Part shown: one piece after another, positions 54,801 through 63,032 of the stretch
Layout: every line of letters begins with the position of its first letter
Numbering within the stretch: the stretch's first letter is position 1
Assembly: GCF_001042525.2 (NCBI RefSeq)
Contig: NZ_CP011921.2
Coordinates: forward strand, 1,302,001-1,366,000
Direction: 5' to 3'
Length of the DNA stretch: 64,000 bases
DNA from: Francisella orientalis FNO12
Lineage (GTDB): Bacteria > Pseudomonadota > Gammaproteobacteria > Francisellales > Francisellaceae
The notes under the pieces: generated by a model
What the model was told of the DNA's origin: nothing
Database searches by the model: none
The model's input: only the letters and a program-made list of their open reading frames with translations
Translations under genes and position numbers: made by a program

Positions 54801-55405
54801 TGCTTTGTTAAAATCTCATAATTAGCTCTAACAACTTTTCTTAGCTTATCCAAAAACATATCTGGAGTATGTAGCTTATATGCTTGCAAATATTCAAAGT
54901 TGGTTTTGTTTTTATTGATATGTTTTCTAAAAAAATCCTCTACTACTTTTTGCAAAATATCTGAAGTATCGACCTCCATAGAGACATCCATCTCCATACC
55001 ACTAGCAAATGCTTGTTCACTTAAGACTTTTTTACAAAACCCATGGATAGTAAAAATAGCTGCCTCATCTATCTCAAGTAATGATCTTTTTAGATGCTTA
55101 TAATTCTCATCACCTTTTTGAATCAGAGTATCTCGTCCTTTTATAGAAACTTTGACCTGTTTGCCTTCAGAAATATCCTCTAATACATCTCTAATCTTAG
55201 CCTCAACTCTACCGATAATCTCTTGGGTGGCATCTTTGGTAAAGGTCATAACTAGTGTCTGACTTGGTAAAAGTCTCTTCTCTACTAATAAGCGAATATA
55301 TAACTCAGTAATATTAAAAGTCTTGCCGGTACCAGCACTAGCCTCGATAATATGGTGACCCTGTAGGATTATTGTTTTTGCATCTAGATTAGTCATATTA
55401 ACCAA
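51839..55405 (-). CDS. recB: Exodeoxyribonuclease V beta subunit RecB
   Basis: An 1188-residue helicase-nuclease, matching E. coli RecB (1180). ASAGTGKTFNITELY at residues 18-32 is Walker A; VALIDEFQDTDAEQY near 352, LLLMIGDPKQAIYGFRGGD near 404 and TTIHGSKGLEYSVVF near 730 are helicase motifs. The C-terminal nuclease domain ends with YVADYKSNYLGDKL (Asp and Lys of the active site) near 1095. It unwinds the 3'-ended strand and cuts DNA. A short palindromic element adds about 15 residues near 383-398. recD overlaps its end; recC lies separately at 59658. Confidence 0.96.
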   Translation of the reverse strand: MVNMTNLDAKTIILQGHHIIEASAGTGKTFNITELYIRLLVEKRLLPSQTLVMTFTKDATQEIIGRVEAKIRDVLEDISEGKQVKVSIKGRDTLIQKGDENYKHLKRSLLEIDEAAIFTIHGFCKKVLSEQAFASGMEMDVSMEVDTSDILQKVVEDFFRKHINKNKTNFEYLQAYKLHTPDMFLDKLRKVVRANYEILTKQSISLDEFKILKKQQLELFINNQDTVDYFLSKLGKGEPQGKRVDEYHRVLEWLKLDNEALFPHDVSIITDGRKTSVKLIKPILAGIKELRDLQEEIKRANAAQFIKQACLQIRQDFIKAKEQNGVLDFDDLITKLCHSVKKSPDLVKTLQHQYPVALIDEFQDTDAEQYEILDTIYPQSNKLPHKSSADTPSSQRGIDDLLLLMIGDPKQAIYGFRGGDIFTYLKAKDSCSNDNQWSMDTNWRSIREMIKAYNRLFYKQDYQLEEEGQVGANIFSDGIGYQLVKASPNADKKARDFDDNIKPINYFYYQVAEDDNKSDIDNNLSAWTANEIVRLLNSKKVIESDIAILVENSNQAKVIQKALQAKKLSSVYLSQRDNVYHSQEAKEILALMEGINDLENKSMLKKALSTILLGGTAAKFIDYIDENDVSAWDEEIEKAKSLRQQWHKYGFMAFIMQIIHQNFIQRSDSKERVITNILHLAELIKVAENKYKHPNQLIKWYRQQLNSTATSEGELRLESDDNLIKITTIHGSKGLEYSVVFIPFASYVSKKKFEASDFSKYYDKHLKQTVYKIGKDDSIKPQIENEVIEELMRLFYVAVTRAEHRCYIGVAKYSNSEKSPLARFLGYQKDDDWLEKIQNITANPTNQSSLIDVATSHCYENENLITNDQFDHDTLQNLKANDIKKLANDSWEMLSFSKISKSKVQNTALEKENDESEDDSAQKSQQELEFRFTASKGADIGNILHNVLEHADFSLGKINDNLLQEQMGRYKVVAAEDFDKLKVWLEECLVASIPSIETEDFSSNDIQYDLFDIKDKGFCLKDISNTKPLKEAEFYFPITNEKLYKKNIIKILAEYRNQIIDYDEFASQKIFGMLHGFIDLIFEYDGKFYVADYKSNYLGDKLEDYNQATMSEKNQSSFYDLQYLIYSVALDKYLRQNIESYNYEKHFGGVYYFYLRGMKDGYGVYRARPSLEIINKLANLFNGGDYHV
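54216..54234. repeat. Palindromic repeat inside recB
   Basis: CCCCTT and AAGGGG form a 6-bp stem with a TGGGACG loop, followed by GTGTCCGCCGAAGAC. GC-rich compared with the gene around it. It adds residues such as ADTPSSQRG between the RecB helicase motifs, in frame. Confidence 0.7.
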
Positions 55406-55616
55406 TTATAATTTTCAAGAAAGTCTTTGTGATATTTTAGCAAATTACTAATTTAAAAAATTATCTATCTTTGAAACTTTGGGGATTTATCAGTGTTATT
55501 TGCTCATATATAAATCAATTTTAACTTATGATGTGACTCAAAATACTATTTCTTGGCTAAATATCCACGTGTTAAAATAAACTTGTTTGGTTCGTTATAT
55601 TATATGGAGATTATTT

Positions 55617-55920
55617 ATGGCTGATAATTATGTTCGTGGGGGAACTATCTTAGCATCTATTCTAAAAGAAAAAGGTGTTAAAAATGTCTTTACTCTAGCT
55701 GAAGGATTTTGTAATGCTGGTCTAGAGGGCATGATGAAATATAATAGAAGGACTAGGTGGATATGCTGAAACTGTTGAAAAATATCAAGATATCGTACCT
55801 GCTTTAGAAAGAGCTTTTGCAAGTAATAAACCAGCATGTATAAATGTTTTGACGAAAGGTGTTATGACTCCTGTGATAGAAGATATGACTATGCGCAGAG
55901 ATGATGCAAGTATTGAATAA
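55617..55920 (+). pseudogene. ThDP-dependent enzyme remnant with large internal deletion
   Basis: The first 45 codons (MADNYVRGGTILASILKEKG, then FTLAEGFCNAGLEG) are the N-terminal Pyr-domain start of an acetolactate-synthase-like ThDP enzyme. From about 55750 the frame changes to GLGGYAETVEKYQDIVPAL and ACINVLTKGVMTPVIED, which is the C-terminal PP-domain end, stopping at TAA 55918-55920. About 470 residues between are missing, so this is a deletion scar, not just a frameshift. The original substrate is unknown. It precedes a broken hydroxyisourate hydrolase by 9 bp. Confidence 0.85.
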
Positions 55921-55929
55921 GGATTTATT

Positions 55930-56270
55930 ATGAACTTAATATCATGTCATATACTTGACTCTACTTTTGGTAAAAATGCTTCCGAAATAAGAGTAACTCT
56001 TAGATCTTTAAATGATAATGAGTAGATCTTTGTAACTAATGCTACTTCTGATGGAAGGATAAAAGAATCCTTTGAAAGCCAAGAGAATCAATTATTTGAA
56101 CTAAATATAGCTTCTAATGATTTTTAAAAGAATACTCTAATATGGATTTTTCAATTATTCCGGATATTCCAATAAAATTTATGACAAAGAAACAAAACTC
56201 TCACTATCATTTTTCGGTTGTTTTTTCTCCAAGTAGTTATTCTGTAATCTCGGTTGTAAGAGATCTATAA
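55930..56270 (+). pseudogene. 5-hydroxyisourate hydrolase (transthyretin-like) remnant
   Basis: MNLISCHILDSTFGKNASEI resembles the HxLDxxxGKPA start of HIU hydrolase, the second step of uric acid breakdown. DGRIKESF, then FFPEI-like IIPDIPIKFM, HYHFSVVFSPSSYSVI correspond to later conserved blocks, normally ending in YRGS; here the ending is VRDL. TAG at 56023-56025 breaks the frame, and a frameshift lies near 56125 (TTTTTAAAAG). The natural end is TAA 56268-56270. A complete protein would have about 113 residues. Confidence 0.75.
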
Positions 56271-56463
56271 AAATTCGACTGTCTTTACATATAAATTTTC
56301 CAACTATCTATAGTAAGTAAAATGCTTATATCCAAATTCTAGGAGTCTATCAAACACTTACAATAATAAATCATAATTTTTTAGTATTACAAAAAGTTAA
56401 CTTCTCCCAAAAAATACTGTAGTATTATGCAATTCCTCAAGTAAGGGCTTATTAATCCTCATT

Positions 56464-57978
56464 ATGAGACAATTCATTTTAGAACTTTCTGATACTATCA
56501 AATCAAATAAATATATAGTAATACTTACTGCAATATCTGCATTCGCAAGTTATGCTTACTTTATATTTTCGTGGAACATCACTATAGATACTGAACTCGC
56601 AACATACGATATAGGAAACAGTGATTTCTTATACCCGTTATATATACAGTTTATAAAACTAGGTAGACCAATACTAGGTATTTTCACCTTTTTTTTAAGT
56701 GAACCCACTCCATACTTCAACTCTCTATTTACAGTTATATTTTTGTTTTTCTCATATTTAATCTGGATATTAATCATAACCAAATTAAACTCTGACAAGA
56801 CACTAATTATTATTTTTGGACTATTTTATCTAATATCGCCGATCTATATTTTTCAATTTAGCTTCTTTAATCAAAGCATGTTTGTAGGTTTAGGGTTTAT
56901 TTTTTCAGCTCTTTCACTTTATTACCTAACCTTAAGTCACAAAAACTCAAATAGGTATAGATCTATTGTTATAAGCATTATATTTCTATATTTAGCATTA
57001 GGTATATATCAGGCTTTTATAATTCTTTTTCTTGAAGGTGCTATATTTACTCTGATAATTAGTCAATTAAATACCGATATTAATACAAAGACTATACGCT
57101 GTCATATTTCACTAGTTTTTGTGGTAACACTTATAGCTTTAATTACATACTTTGTAACAACACATATCATATACTTATTTATCCCAAAATCTAACTATCT
57201 GAGTTTGACTTTTGATGGCTGGTTAAACAATCAATCACTATGGGATAATATAGTTAGACTTACTGATTATTTATACCAATTACTAACATCACAATTTACT
57301 ATACTATATGGCTTATGCTTTATCTTACTAATTAGTTTTTTATTTAAAATAAGATTTTTTAGTTTCTTACTTGTATTAGCAAGCTTGATCATACCGATAT
57401 TAATGCCACTACTATTTTTATCTCCAATGCCTCTAAGAACCTTATTCGCAATTCCTTTTAGCATTGCATTAATGGCTGTGGTATGCTACAGAACCTTTCA
57501 ATACAAAAAGATAATCCTTACTTTAAGCATTTTTATTTCATTAATTAACTTCAATCAAATATCCAAGTTAACATATAGTGAAAATATGGCTCAAAAATAC
57601 AATGAAAGGATTGTTACATCAATTTATCAAGATATTTATCATGCCTATGGAAACAGTACTTACCATATTGCTATAGTATTTGTAGCATCAAAAAATATTG
57701 AAAATAACTATTTTATAAAAGAAACTCTTAAACAACCGTTTCATACATCTAACGATTTAGATCTTTTTAGTAATATTTTTCCTGATCAATCATGGCAAGA
57801 TAGTAATCTTAATCACAGAGCATACTATTTCATGCACTGGCTAGGTTTATATTATCAAATACCCACTCATGAACAAATAAAACAAGCAAAATATTTAGCT
57901 ACTAATATGCCAATCTACCCAGACAAAGGAGCTATTGAATTAAAGGACAATATTATAATAGTGAAATTAAGTAATTAA
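56464..57978 (+). CDS. Multi-spanning membrane protein, GtrII-like glucosyltransferase family
   Basis: A 504-residue protein with about ten to eleven membrane segments and a soluble C-terminal tail of some 110 residues. The layout and the region TIDTELATYD near residue 38 followed by LGRPILGIF resemble the GtrII-type glucosyltransferases that add glucose to O-antigen or lipid A-type acceptors using a polyprenyl-linked donor. That assignment is from general family shape, not a decisive motif. It stands alone between pseudogenes and a minus-strand gene, with no gtrA/gtrB partner visible. Confidence 0.6.
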   Translation: MRQFILELSDTIKSNKYIVILTAISAFASYAYFIFSWNITIDTELATYDIGNSDFLYPLYIQFIKLGRPILGIFTFFLSEPTPYFNSLFTVIFLFFSYLIWILIITKLNSDKTLIIIFGLFYLISPIYIFQFSFFNQSMFVGLGFIFSALSLYYLTLSHKNSNRYRSIVISIIFLYLALGIYQAFIILFLEGAIFTLIISQLNTDINTKTIRCHISLVFVVTLIALITYFVTTHIIYLFIPKSNYLSLTFDGWLNNQSLWDNIVRLTDYLYQLLTSQFTILYGLCFILLISFLFKIRFFSFLLVLASLIIPILMPLLFLSPMPLRTLFAIPFSIALMAVVCYRTFQYKKIILTLSIFISLINFNQISKLTYSENMAQKYNERIVTSIYQDIYHAYGNSTYHIAIVFVASKNIENNYFIKETLKQPFHTSNDLDLFSNIFPDQSWQDSNLNHRAYYFMHWLGLYYQIPTHEQIKQAKYLATNMPIYPDKGAIELKDNIIIVKLSN

Positions 57979-58024
57979 TCAACTGCGAGAAATTCTAATT
58001 TAAGCAACTATATCATGTCATATT

Positions 58025-59170
58025 CTAAGCTGATATTAAAGAGCTAGTTATGTCAGACTTTGGATATGGTAGCTGCTTAATATTTTTAACAAAAGCTTTT
58101 GTATGATTCTTATCTAAAGTATCTAAATTTATAGATACTGAATTAAGCGGATTATTATAAATATTTATATAAACAGTATCGTTTGTTAGATCTTTGATAC
58201 TAGTAGATACTGTATGATCATAATATGTTTTACCACCTATGTTTTCAGCTACTACACCTTTAGGTATATCAGCATTATGCAAGATGTGAGCTACTCTATT
58301 TAGAGTACTTTCATCCTTGATATTATCATTATTAGAATAGTAGCCTAATACTGCTGTTCTAATAAACCTAGATGGAGGAGAGTAATCACCAGGCATACCC
58401 AACATCCCATTGCCTTGACCTAATGCATCCATAATTTTATAAGTATGATTTGGCACTACATCATTCTCATTATAAAGTTTCATACGAGATACAGTCTTAT
58501 TTGACAAGTTCAGATAGTTTCTAATATTTACTAAATGCCAATCATAAGTAGGAGCATTTGTCATAACTTTAAGGTCTAATTCTAACTGATAGAAATGAAC
58601 TTCACCTTTAACATACTCTACGACTATCGCACTTCCACTTTTATCTGATATCAAAAAGTGAAGTTCTGGAACCACTCCATTTACATCTGTAGACTTATCA
58701 CTCCAAACTTTGATGTTTTCTAAACCCTTCTTAGCTTCATCAATACTATTATATTGACTTAAAATATAGGTTGCTATTTCTAAAATTGAAGCGTAATTTT
58801 CATCATCTTTGTCAACTTGTTGATACTGAGTAAAACCAGGTAGATAATTAGCACTAAGACTAAGCCCTTGATTATTTTGTCCATCAAGTATCGCAAAGTT
58901 ATCTTTATTTATCGCTAATCCTATTCCTAATACAGAATATTTAGATAAATATTTTTTTGCTGGTAAATTTAGATCTACAGGTGCAGTCAGTGTATGTGAA
59001 ATACCCGCTGGAATATATGTTAGACTCCAATCCCAAGTGAATCCCCACTCCATCGTTCTACCTGCGACAACATCCCCATCATTACCTTTGAGTGTTATCG
59101 CTGTACACGCCATCGCAGAACTTGCTAACACACTCGAGAGTAGCAAAGCTAATTTTAAAAGTTTTTTCAT
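58025..59170 (-). CDS. Choloylglycine hydrolase-family (Ntn) amidase
   Basis: A 381-residue secreted Ntn hydrolase of the linear amide C-N hydrolase family (bile salt hydrolase/penicillin V acylase). A signal peptide (residues 1-21, ending SSAMA) is followed directly by Cys22, the nucleophile exposed by cleavage. GRTMEWGFTW near 36, GLSLSANYLPG near 104 and NAPTYDWHL near 200 are conserved blocks. The substrate could be N-acyl amides such as quorum signals, bile salts or penicillin V. It begins one base after the frameshifted FUSC gene, so it is expected to be transcribed with recC. Confidence 0.87.
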   Translation of the reverse strand: MKKLLKLALLLSSVLASSAMACTAITLKGNDGDVVAGRTMEWGFTWDWSLTYIPAGISHTLTAPVDLNLPAKKYLSKYSVLGIGLAINKDNFAILDGQNNQGLSLSANYLPGFTQYQQVDKDDENYASILEIATYILSQYNSIDEAKKGLENIKVWSDKSTDVNGVVPELHFLISDKSGSAIVVEYVKGEVHFYQLELDLKVMTNAPTYDWHLVNIRNYLNLSNKTVSRMKLYNENDVVPNHTYKIMDALGQGNGMLGMPGDYSPPSRFIRTAVLGYYSNNDNIKDESTLNRVAHILHNADIPKGVVAENIGGKTYYDHTVSTSIKDLTNDTVYINIYNNPLNSVSINLDTLDKNHTKAFVKNIKQLPYPKSDITSSLISA

Positions 59171-59171
59171 T

Positions 59172-59671
59172 TTAAATTTCCCATATAAAAAATAATGCTA
59201 TAGCTGTACCACTAAATGTTTCTATCAAACGTAAACCGGTATTTAGAAAAGGTGAATAACTTGGCTGATACAATCCTAATGCAACAATTACTCCAGCATT
59301 TGCACTACTCATTTTGATAACATTCTCAAGATGTAGAGTCTCTGTGATAAGAACACTAATTGCCACAGCTAAAATCATGACATAATAATGATAACCTAAA
59401 ATAGATGTAAAAATAAATGCTGTGATACCACCTATTACAGAGCCTACAAGAATTTGAAAAGCTGCTGAGTAATAGTCTCTAATACTTAATTGTAAAATTA
59501 TAGAGACTATTATCAGACACCAAAACCCCAAATTACAGACTGACCTACGTGCAACAACTCAGATAGATAAAGGCCAAACAAAAAACATATACGAGCCGCA
59601 ATAGCAATTTCAAAGCTAATATAAATATCCTTGTATAACTGTGGTGGGGATAAATTTTTATTTATTTTCAT
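59172..59671 (-). pseudogene. FUSC-family membrane protein, single frameshift
   Basis: Coding starts at ATG 59671 (MKINKNLSPPQLYKDIY), inside the end of recC, runs through ARICFLFGLYLSELL, and breaks at a T4 run near 59528 where homology continues in another frame as WGFWCLIIVSIIL and on to the stop at 59172. The total of 500 bases is one short of 167 codons, as expected from loss of a single T. The whole protein would have about five membrane segments, resembling FUSC/aromatic acid exporter domains. The break could also be an assembly or sequencing error. Confidence 0.75.
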
Positions 59672-62600
59672 TTATAACCTCAAAGAAATCTTGATATATT
59701 TGCAGACCCTCAAAGTCTTCTATTTTTGGATACTCATTATAAAATAGCTTAAAATACTCATTTTTATCCAACGATCTAGGATTATTATCATCTGAAATGA
59801 CTTTATCCCAAGCTTGTTGTTTTTGTTTATCTGACTTTTTATATCTCTTACCATAACTCTCTCTATCAGCAAGCAATGCTTCTGCTAAAAATAAATGTAC
59901 TAAAGTTGGCTTAGATACTATCTTTTCCGCATTTGATAGATATTTTTCTAACAACTCTTTTACACCTAAATGACTTATAACAAAAGTAGTATCAAATGCT
60001 TGATTTTTGTCTTTATCAAAATAAACATAAGTAACAGAGATATCTTGTTGCTCTGATAATGCCACTAATAGTGCTGTCAAATATAATTCAAATCGATGCT
60101 TAATACCAAAAGTTGAAGTTGTATATAACAAAACTTGATTATCTTTGATATGACAATTAGCCTCTAGCTCATATCCTAATATCTCTTGATGAAAATATTT
60201 AGACTCATAATTTACTAAATTCGCCTTATCTAATAACTTTTGGATATTTTCAAGCTCTTGATTAATCTCTGTATCAGTAAGTACCGATTTTGGAAGCTTA
60301 CCACTTAGCTTAGCTTTTTTTATGGTTAATTCTTTGTCTTTCTCATTCTCAAGAGTGTTTAATAAATCTTGTTTAAATTTATGCTTATCTAAACTATTAA
60401 TATCAAATGGCTCACTGTCTTCTAGCTCTTCAAAGTCATCCTCTAAATATAGCTCCAAGCCATAATTTGTATAAGCCTTAATTGGATCATCAAAAATTTT
60501 GACTAATTTAGAGATAGATAATTGTTGTGGGAGCTTAGGGGCTACACTCAAGCTATCGCCATTCCCACGTAGGTGGGAATCTCTTAAATTTGTCTCATTA
60601 CTATCGAGATACCCACCTTCACGGGTATGACTACTTATACAGTTCCCCTTCGCTTCGTGAAGGGGTGAATTGCGTAAGCAAGGCGGGGTAGTTTTAGTAG
60701 AATCATAAAATACCTTAGGCTTTGACTGTAACAAACTCAACCAAGCCTCATCATAGCTTCTGTACTCATCAGCATAGCATTTAGAACTAAAAGGATGTAG
60801 TGGATATTCTTTAATATCCACCTTTTCCCAGCCATAATTCAAATCCAAATAGCTAGTCAACTCTTTGAGTATTAGACTTGGTTGTTGCTCAATATTAGTC
60901 TTAACACTTCTACCAATGTAACTAAGATACAAATAATCTCGTGCAGATGTAATAGCCTCTAGAAATAAATATCTATCATCATCTCGTTTAGTTCTATCGC
61001 CTTTAACTCTTCCAAGTCTTGCCATCAAATCAAAGCTAATCGCAGATTCTTGGCGTGGAAACTTACCATTATTTAACCCTAGCATCGCTATCACTCTAAA
61101 AGGAACATTACGCATTGGTGTCATTGAGCAGAATGTTACTTTACCATTTAAAAAATGGTTATTAATAATAGGTTCAGATAACTGCGAAATCAGACAATAT
61201 CTAATTGTATACAAATCAATCTCTTCCGCCAGCAATACATCTTTAGCTGTAGTGACTGTCTTTACGATTATATCTTTGATTTTCTTAGCAATATATTGCT
61301 CATCACTAGTTACATCAAAGACATCATCAAACATCTCCAAAAGATAGTCTTGCCATGCTTCTAAGCTTCTTGGCTTAAGCAGCTCTTGTGAATATTTTTC
61401 TAACAGCTCTAGCAACTCATACAAGCCACCAAGTTCGACAATCTCACTACCTTCAATCACAGATATAGTCATTAGTTTATCATCGATAATATGATTGCTA
61501 TCACTATAGCTAAACCCTAGCATCAATCTCTTAAGTCCCCAGCTCCATGAGAATGTCTGACCATTATTACCATGATGAATACATGACTCTTTTAACCAAT
61601 AGCTAATAGTTTCTAATTGCTCATCCGTAATTTTGAACTTTTGCTGAATTGCTGGTACAGCTAGATAATCAAGTATCTTATTAACTTCAAAGTTACTCTC
61701 TGGCAACTGCAAAAGCTCAATAAAGCTAGCGGTTAAAGGCTCTGAATCTAATAATGTCCTATCTGCTATCGAACATGGGAGCTTTTTATCTGTTGGAAAC
61801 CTTGTGAACACACTATCAATATATGGCGAATAATCCTCAATATTTGGACACATTACCAAAATATCTCGAGGCTTAATGCTAGGATCTGCTTTGATCATAT
61901 CCAAAAGCTTATCATGTAAAATCTGCACTTCTCTAAGTGGACTATGACATGAATTAATACTGATGCTTAAATCTTTTTGCTTGGTATGATTTTGGCAATC
62001 AAGTTCGAGTAAATTCCGCTGTAGGCTTACTAGCTGTGTTTGGTCATTATCAGCAAGTTTCTCAAAATCTAACGAATTTTTATCAAATTTTTCAAAGATT
62101 TCTAACTCTTGCTTTTCTTGATTTTCTAGAAGCTGGTTAAAAAATTCTTTACCTTGTTGACCTAGATTTGCCAAAAGAGGTTGAAGCTCATAATCATCAC
62201 TATCTAGCCAAGCTGAGATTTTGCTCTTGTGTAAATCATACCAATACTCACTACATGGGTTAATATACAAAATATTAACATCAATATATTTAGCCAACTC
62301 AAATACAAAACCAAGATTTTTGGGAGATATAGTATTAACCCCAAATATATAGATATCATTTGGTATATTTAACTTTTCTAAGTTTTGTCGATTAAGCTTT
62401 TGGAGTGCTTCTGCTTGGACTTTATATGGTGTTTCAGCGACATCTTCAACAAGCTTCTGCCAAAGCTGTATTTGCCAATCTTCATCACTCTCTGGTTTAA
62501 CAGGATTTATATACTCGCCCTGCTCCCACTTTTGCAACCACTCACTTCGATATGATATATATTTTGAAAAAGTCTCGGCTATTTTAATGGATAGTTGATA

Positions 62601-62954
62601 TTTCTTAAGATCGCTACTGTGATAATACTCTTGAAGTTTAGGGTTATTGATACTATCTAAACTTCTAAAAATTCTCCAAGCTAAAATATCTTTTGTGTAT
62701 GCTTTTTTATATTCTTGTTTTGCTGTGAGTTCATAACAAATATCAAGTATATAACCATTTATCATGTCATATTTAAGATTCATCGCAATATTACGATATT
62801 GTGCTAACCGCATACTTAACCAATGTTGCATACCACGGCTACCAACTATTAGTTGTGTCGGTGTGAACAAATCTTTTTTTTCAACATCTAGAAGTTTAGA
62901 TAAAACTTGAACTAGATACTCAAGCTTATTTGATGGATAGGTATATAACGCCAT
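59658..62954 (-). CDS. recC: Exodeoxyribonuclease V gamma subunit RecC
   Basis: A 1098-residue RecC (E. coli 1122), the subunit that recognises Chi. LIVGSRGMQHWLSMRLAQ near residue 37, DILVMCPNIEDYSPYI near 365 and FCSMTPMRNVPFRVIAMLGL near 606 are family blocks. About residues 748-803 are coded by three inserted palindromes and are Gly/Ser/His-rich, unlike the flanking sequence (which resumes at LPQQLSISKLVKIFDDP). The insertion keeps the frame. recC is separated from recB-recD by about 4 kb of broken and accessory genes, and its end overlaps a FUSC gene by 14 nt. Confidence 0.95.
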   Translation of the reverse strand: MALYTYPSNKLEYLVQVLSKLLDVEKKDLFTPTQLIVGSRGMQHWLSMRLAQYRNIAMNLKYDMINGYILDICYELTAKQEYKKAYTKDILAWRIFRSLDSINNPKLQEYYHSSDLKKYQLSIKIAETFSKYISYRSEWLQKWEQGEYINPVKPESDEDWQIQLWQKLVEDVAETPYKVQAEALQKLNRQNLEKLNIPNDIYIFGVNTISPKNLGFVFELAKYIDVNILYINPCSEYWYDLHKSKISAWLDSDDYELQPLLANLGQQGKEFFNQLLENQEKQELEIFEKFDKNSLDFEKLADNDQTQLVSLQRNLLELDCQNHTKQKDLSISINSCHSPLREVQILHDKLLDMIKADPSIKPRDILVMCPNIEDYSPYIDSVFTRFPTDKKLPCSIADRTLLDSEPLTASFIELLQLPESNFEVNKILDYLAVPAIQQKFKITDEQLETISYWLKESCIHHGNNGQTFSWSWGLKRLMLGFSYSDSNHIIDDKLMTISVIEGSEIVELGGLYELLELLEKYSQELLKPRSLEAWQDYLLEMFDDVFDVTSDEQYIAKKIKDIIVKTVTTAKDVLLAEEIDLYTIRYCLISQLSEPIINNHFLNGKVTFCSMTPMRNVPFRVIAMLGLNNGKFPRQESAISFDLMARLGRVKGDRTKRDDDRYLFLEAITSARDYLYLSYIGRSVKTNIEQQPSLILKELTSYLDLNYGWEKVDIKEYPLHPFSSKCYADEYRSYDEAWLSLLQSKPKVFYDSTKTTPPCLRNSPLHEAKGNCISSHTREGGYLDSNETNLRDSHLRGNGDSLSVAPKLPQQLSISKLVKIFDDPIKAYTNYGLELYLEDDFEELEDSEPFDINSLDKHKFKQDLLNTLENEKDKELTIKKAKLSGKLPKSVLTDTEINQELENIQKLLDKANLVNYESKYFHQEILGYELEANCHIKDNQVLLYTTSTFGIKHRFELYLTALLVALSEQQDISVTYVYFDKDKNQAFDTTFVISHLGVKELLEKYLSNAEKIVSKPTLVHLFLAEALLADRESYGKRYKKSDKQKQQAWDKVISDDNNPRSLDKNEYFKLFYNEYPKIEDFEGLQIYQDFFEVINENK
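60561..60580. repeat. Palindromic repeat 1 inside recC
   Basis: ATTCCCAC, GTAG, GTGGGAAT: a perfect 8-bp stem with a 4-nt loop, GC-rich compared with the gene. It is coded as part of RDSHLRGNG in RecC. Confidence 0.85.
60610..60627. repeat. Palindromic repeat 2 inside recC
   Basis: TACCC and GGGTA pair around an 8-nt loop, followed by TGACTA. With ACCTTCACGGGTATGAC it resembles the dispersed type that reads CCCACCTTCACGGGTATGAC. Coded as SHTREGGYLD in RecC. Confidence 0.7.
60645..60665. repeat. Palindromic repeat 3 inside recC
   Basis: CCCCTTC and GAAGGGG form a 7-bp stem, extended by a G/T and a C/G pair around a TTC loop. It is followed by TGAATTGCGTAAGCAAGGCGGGG. It shares the CCCCTT/AAGGGG core with the element in recB. 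Coded as RNSPLHEAKGN in RecC. Confidence 0.85.
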
Positions 62955-63032
62955 ATTTAACTAACAAGAATATTTATATTAGTTATTTTAGCAAATTGAG
63001 TAGACAAAAAATTATTATTTGGTTTTGAAAAA

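Noticed and set aside
56464-57978. A phage-type gtr glucosylation cassette
   Set aside because: Only one GtrII-like protein is present; no flippase (gtrA) or bactoprenol glucosyltransferase (gtrB) lies beside it, and no phage genes are seen.
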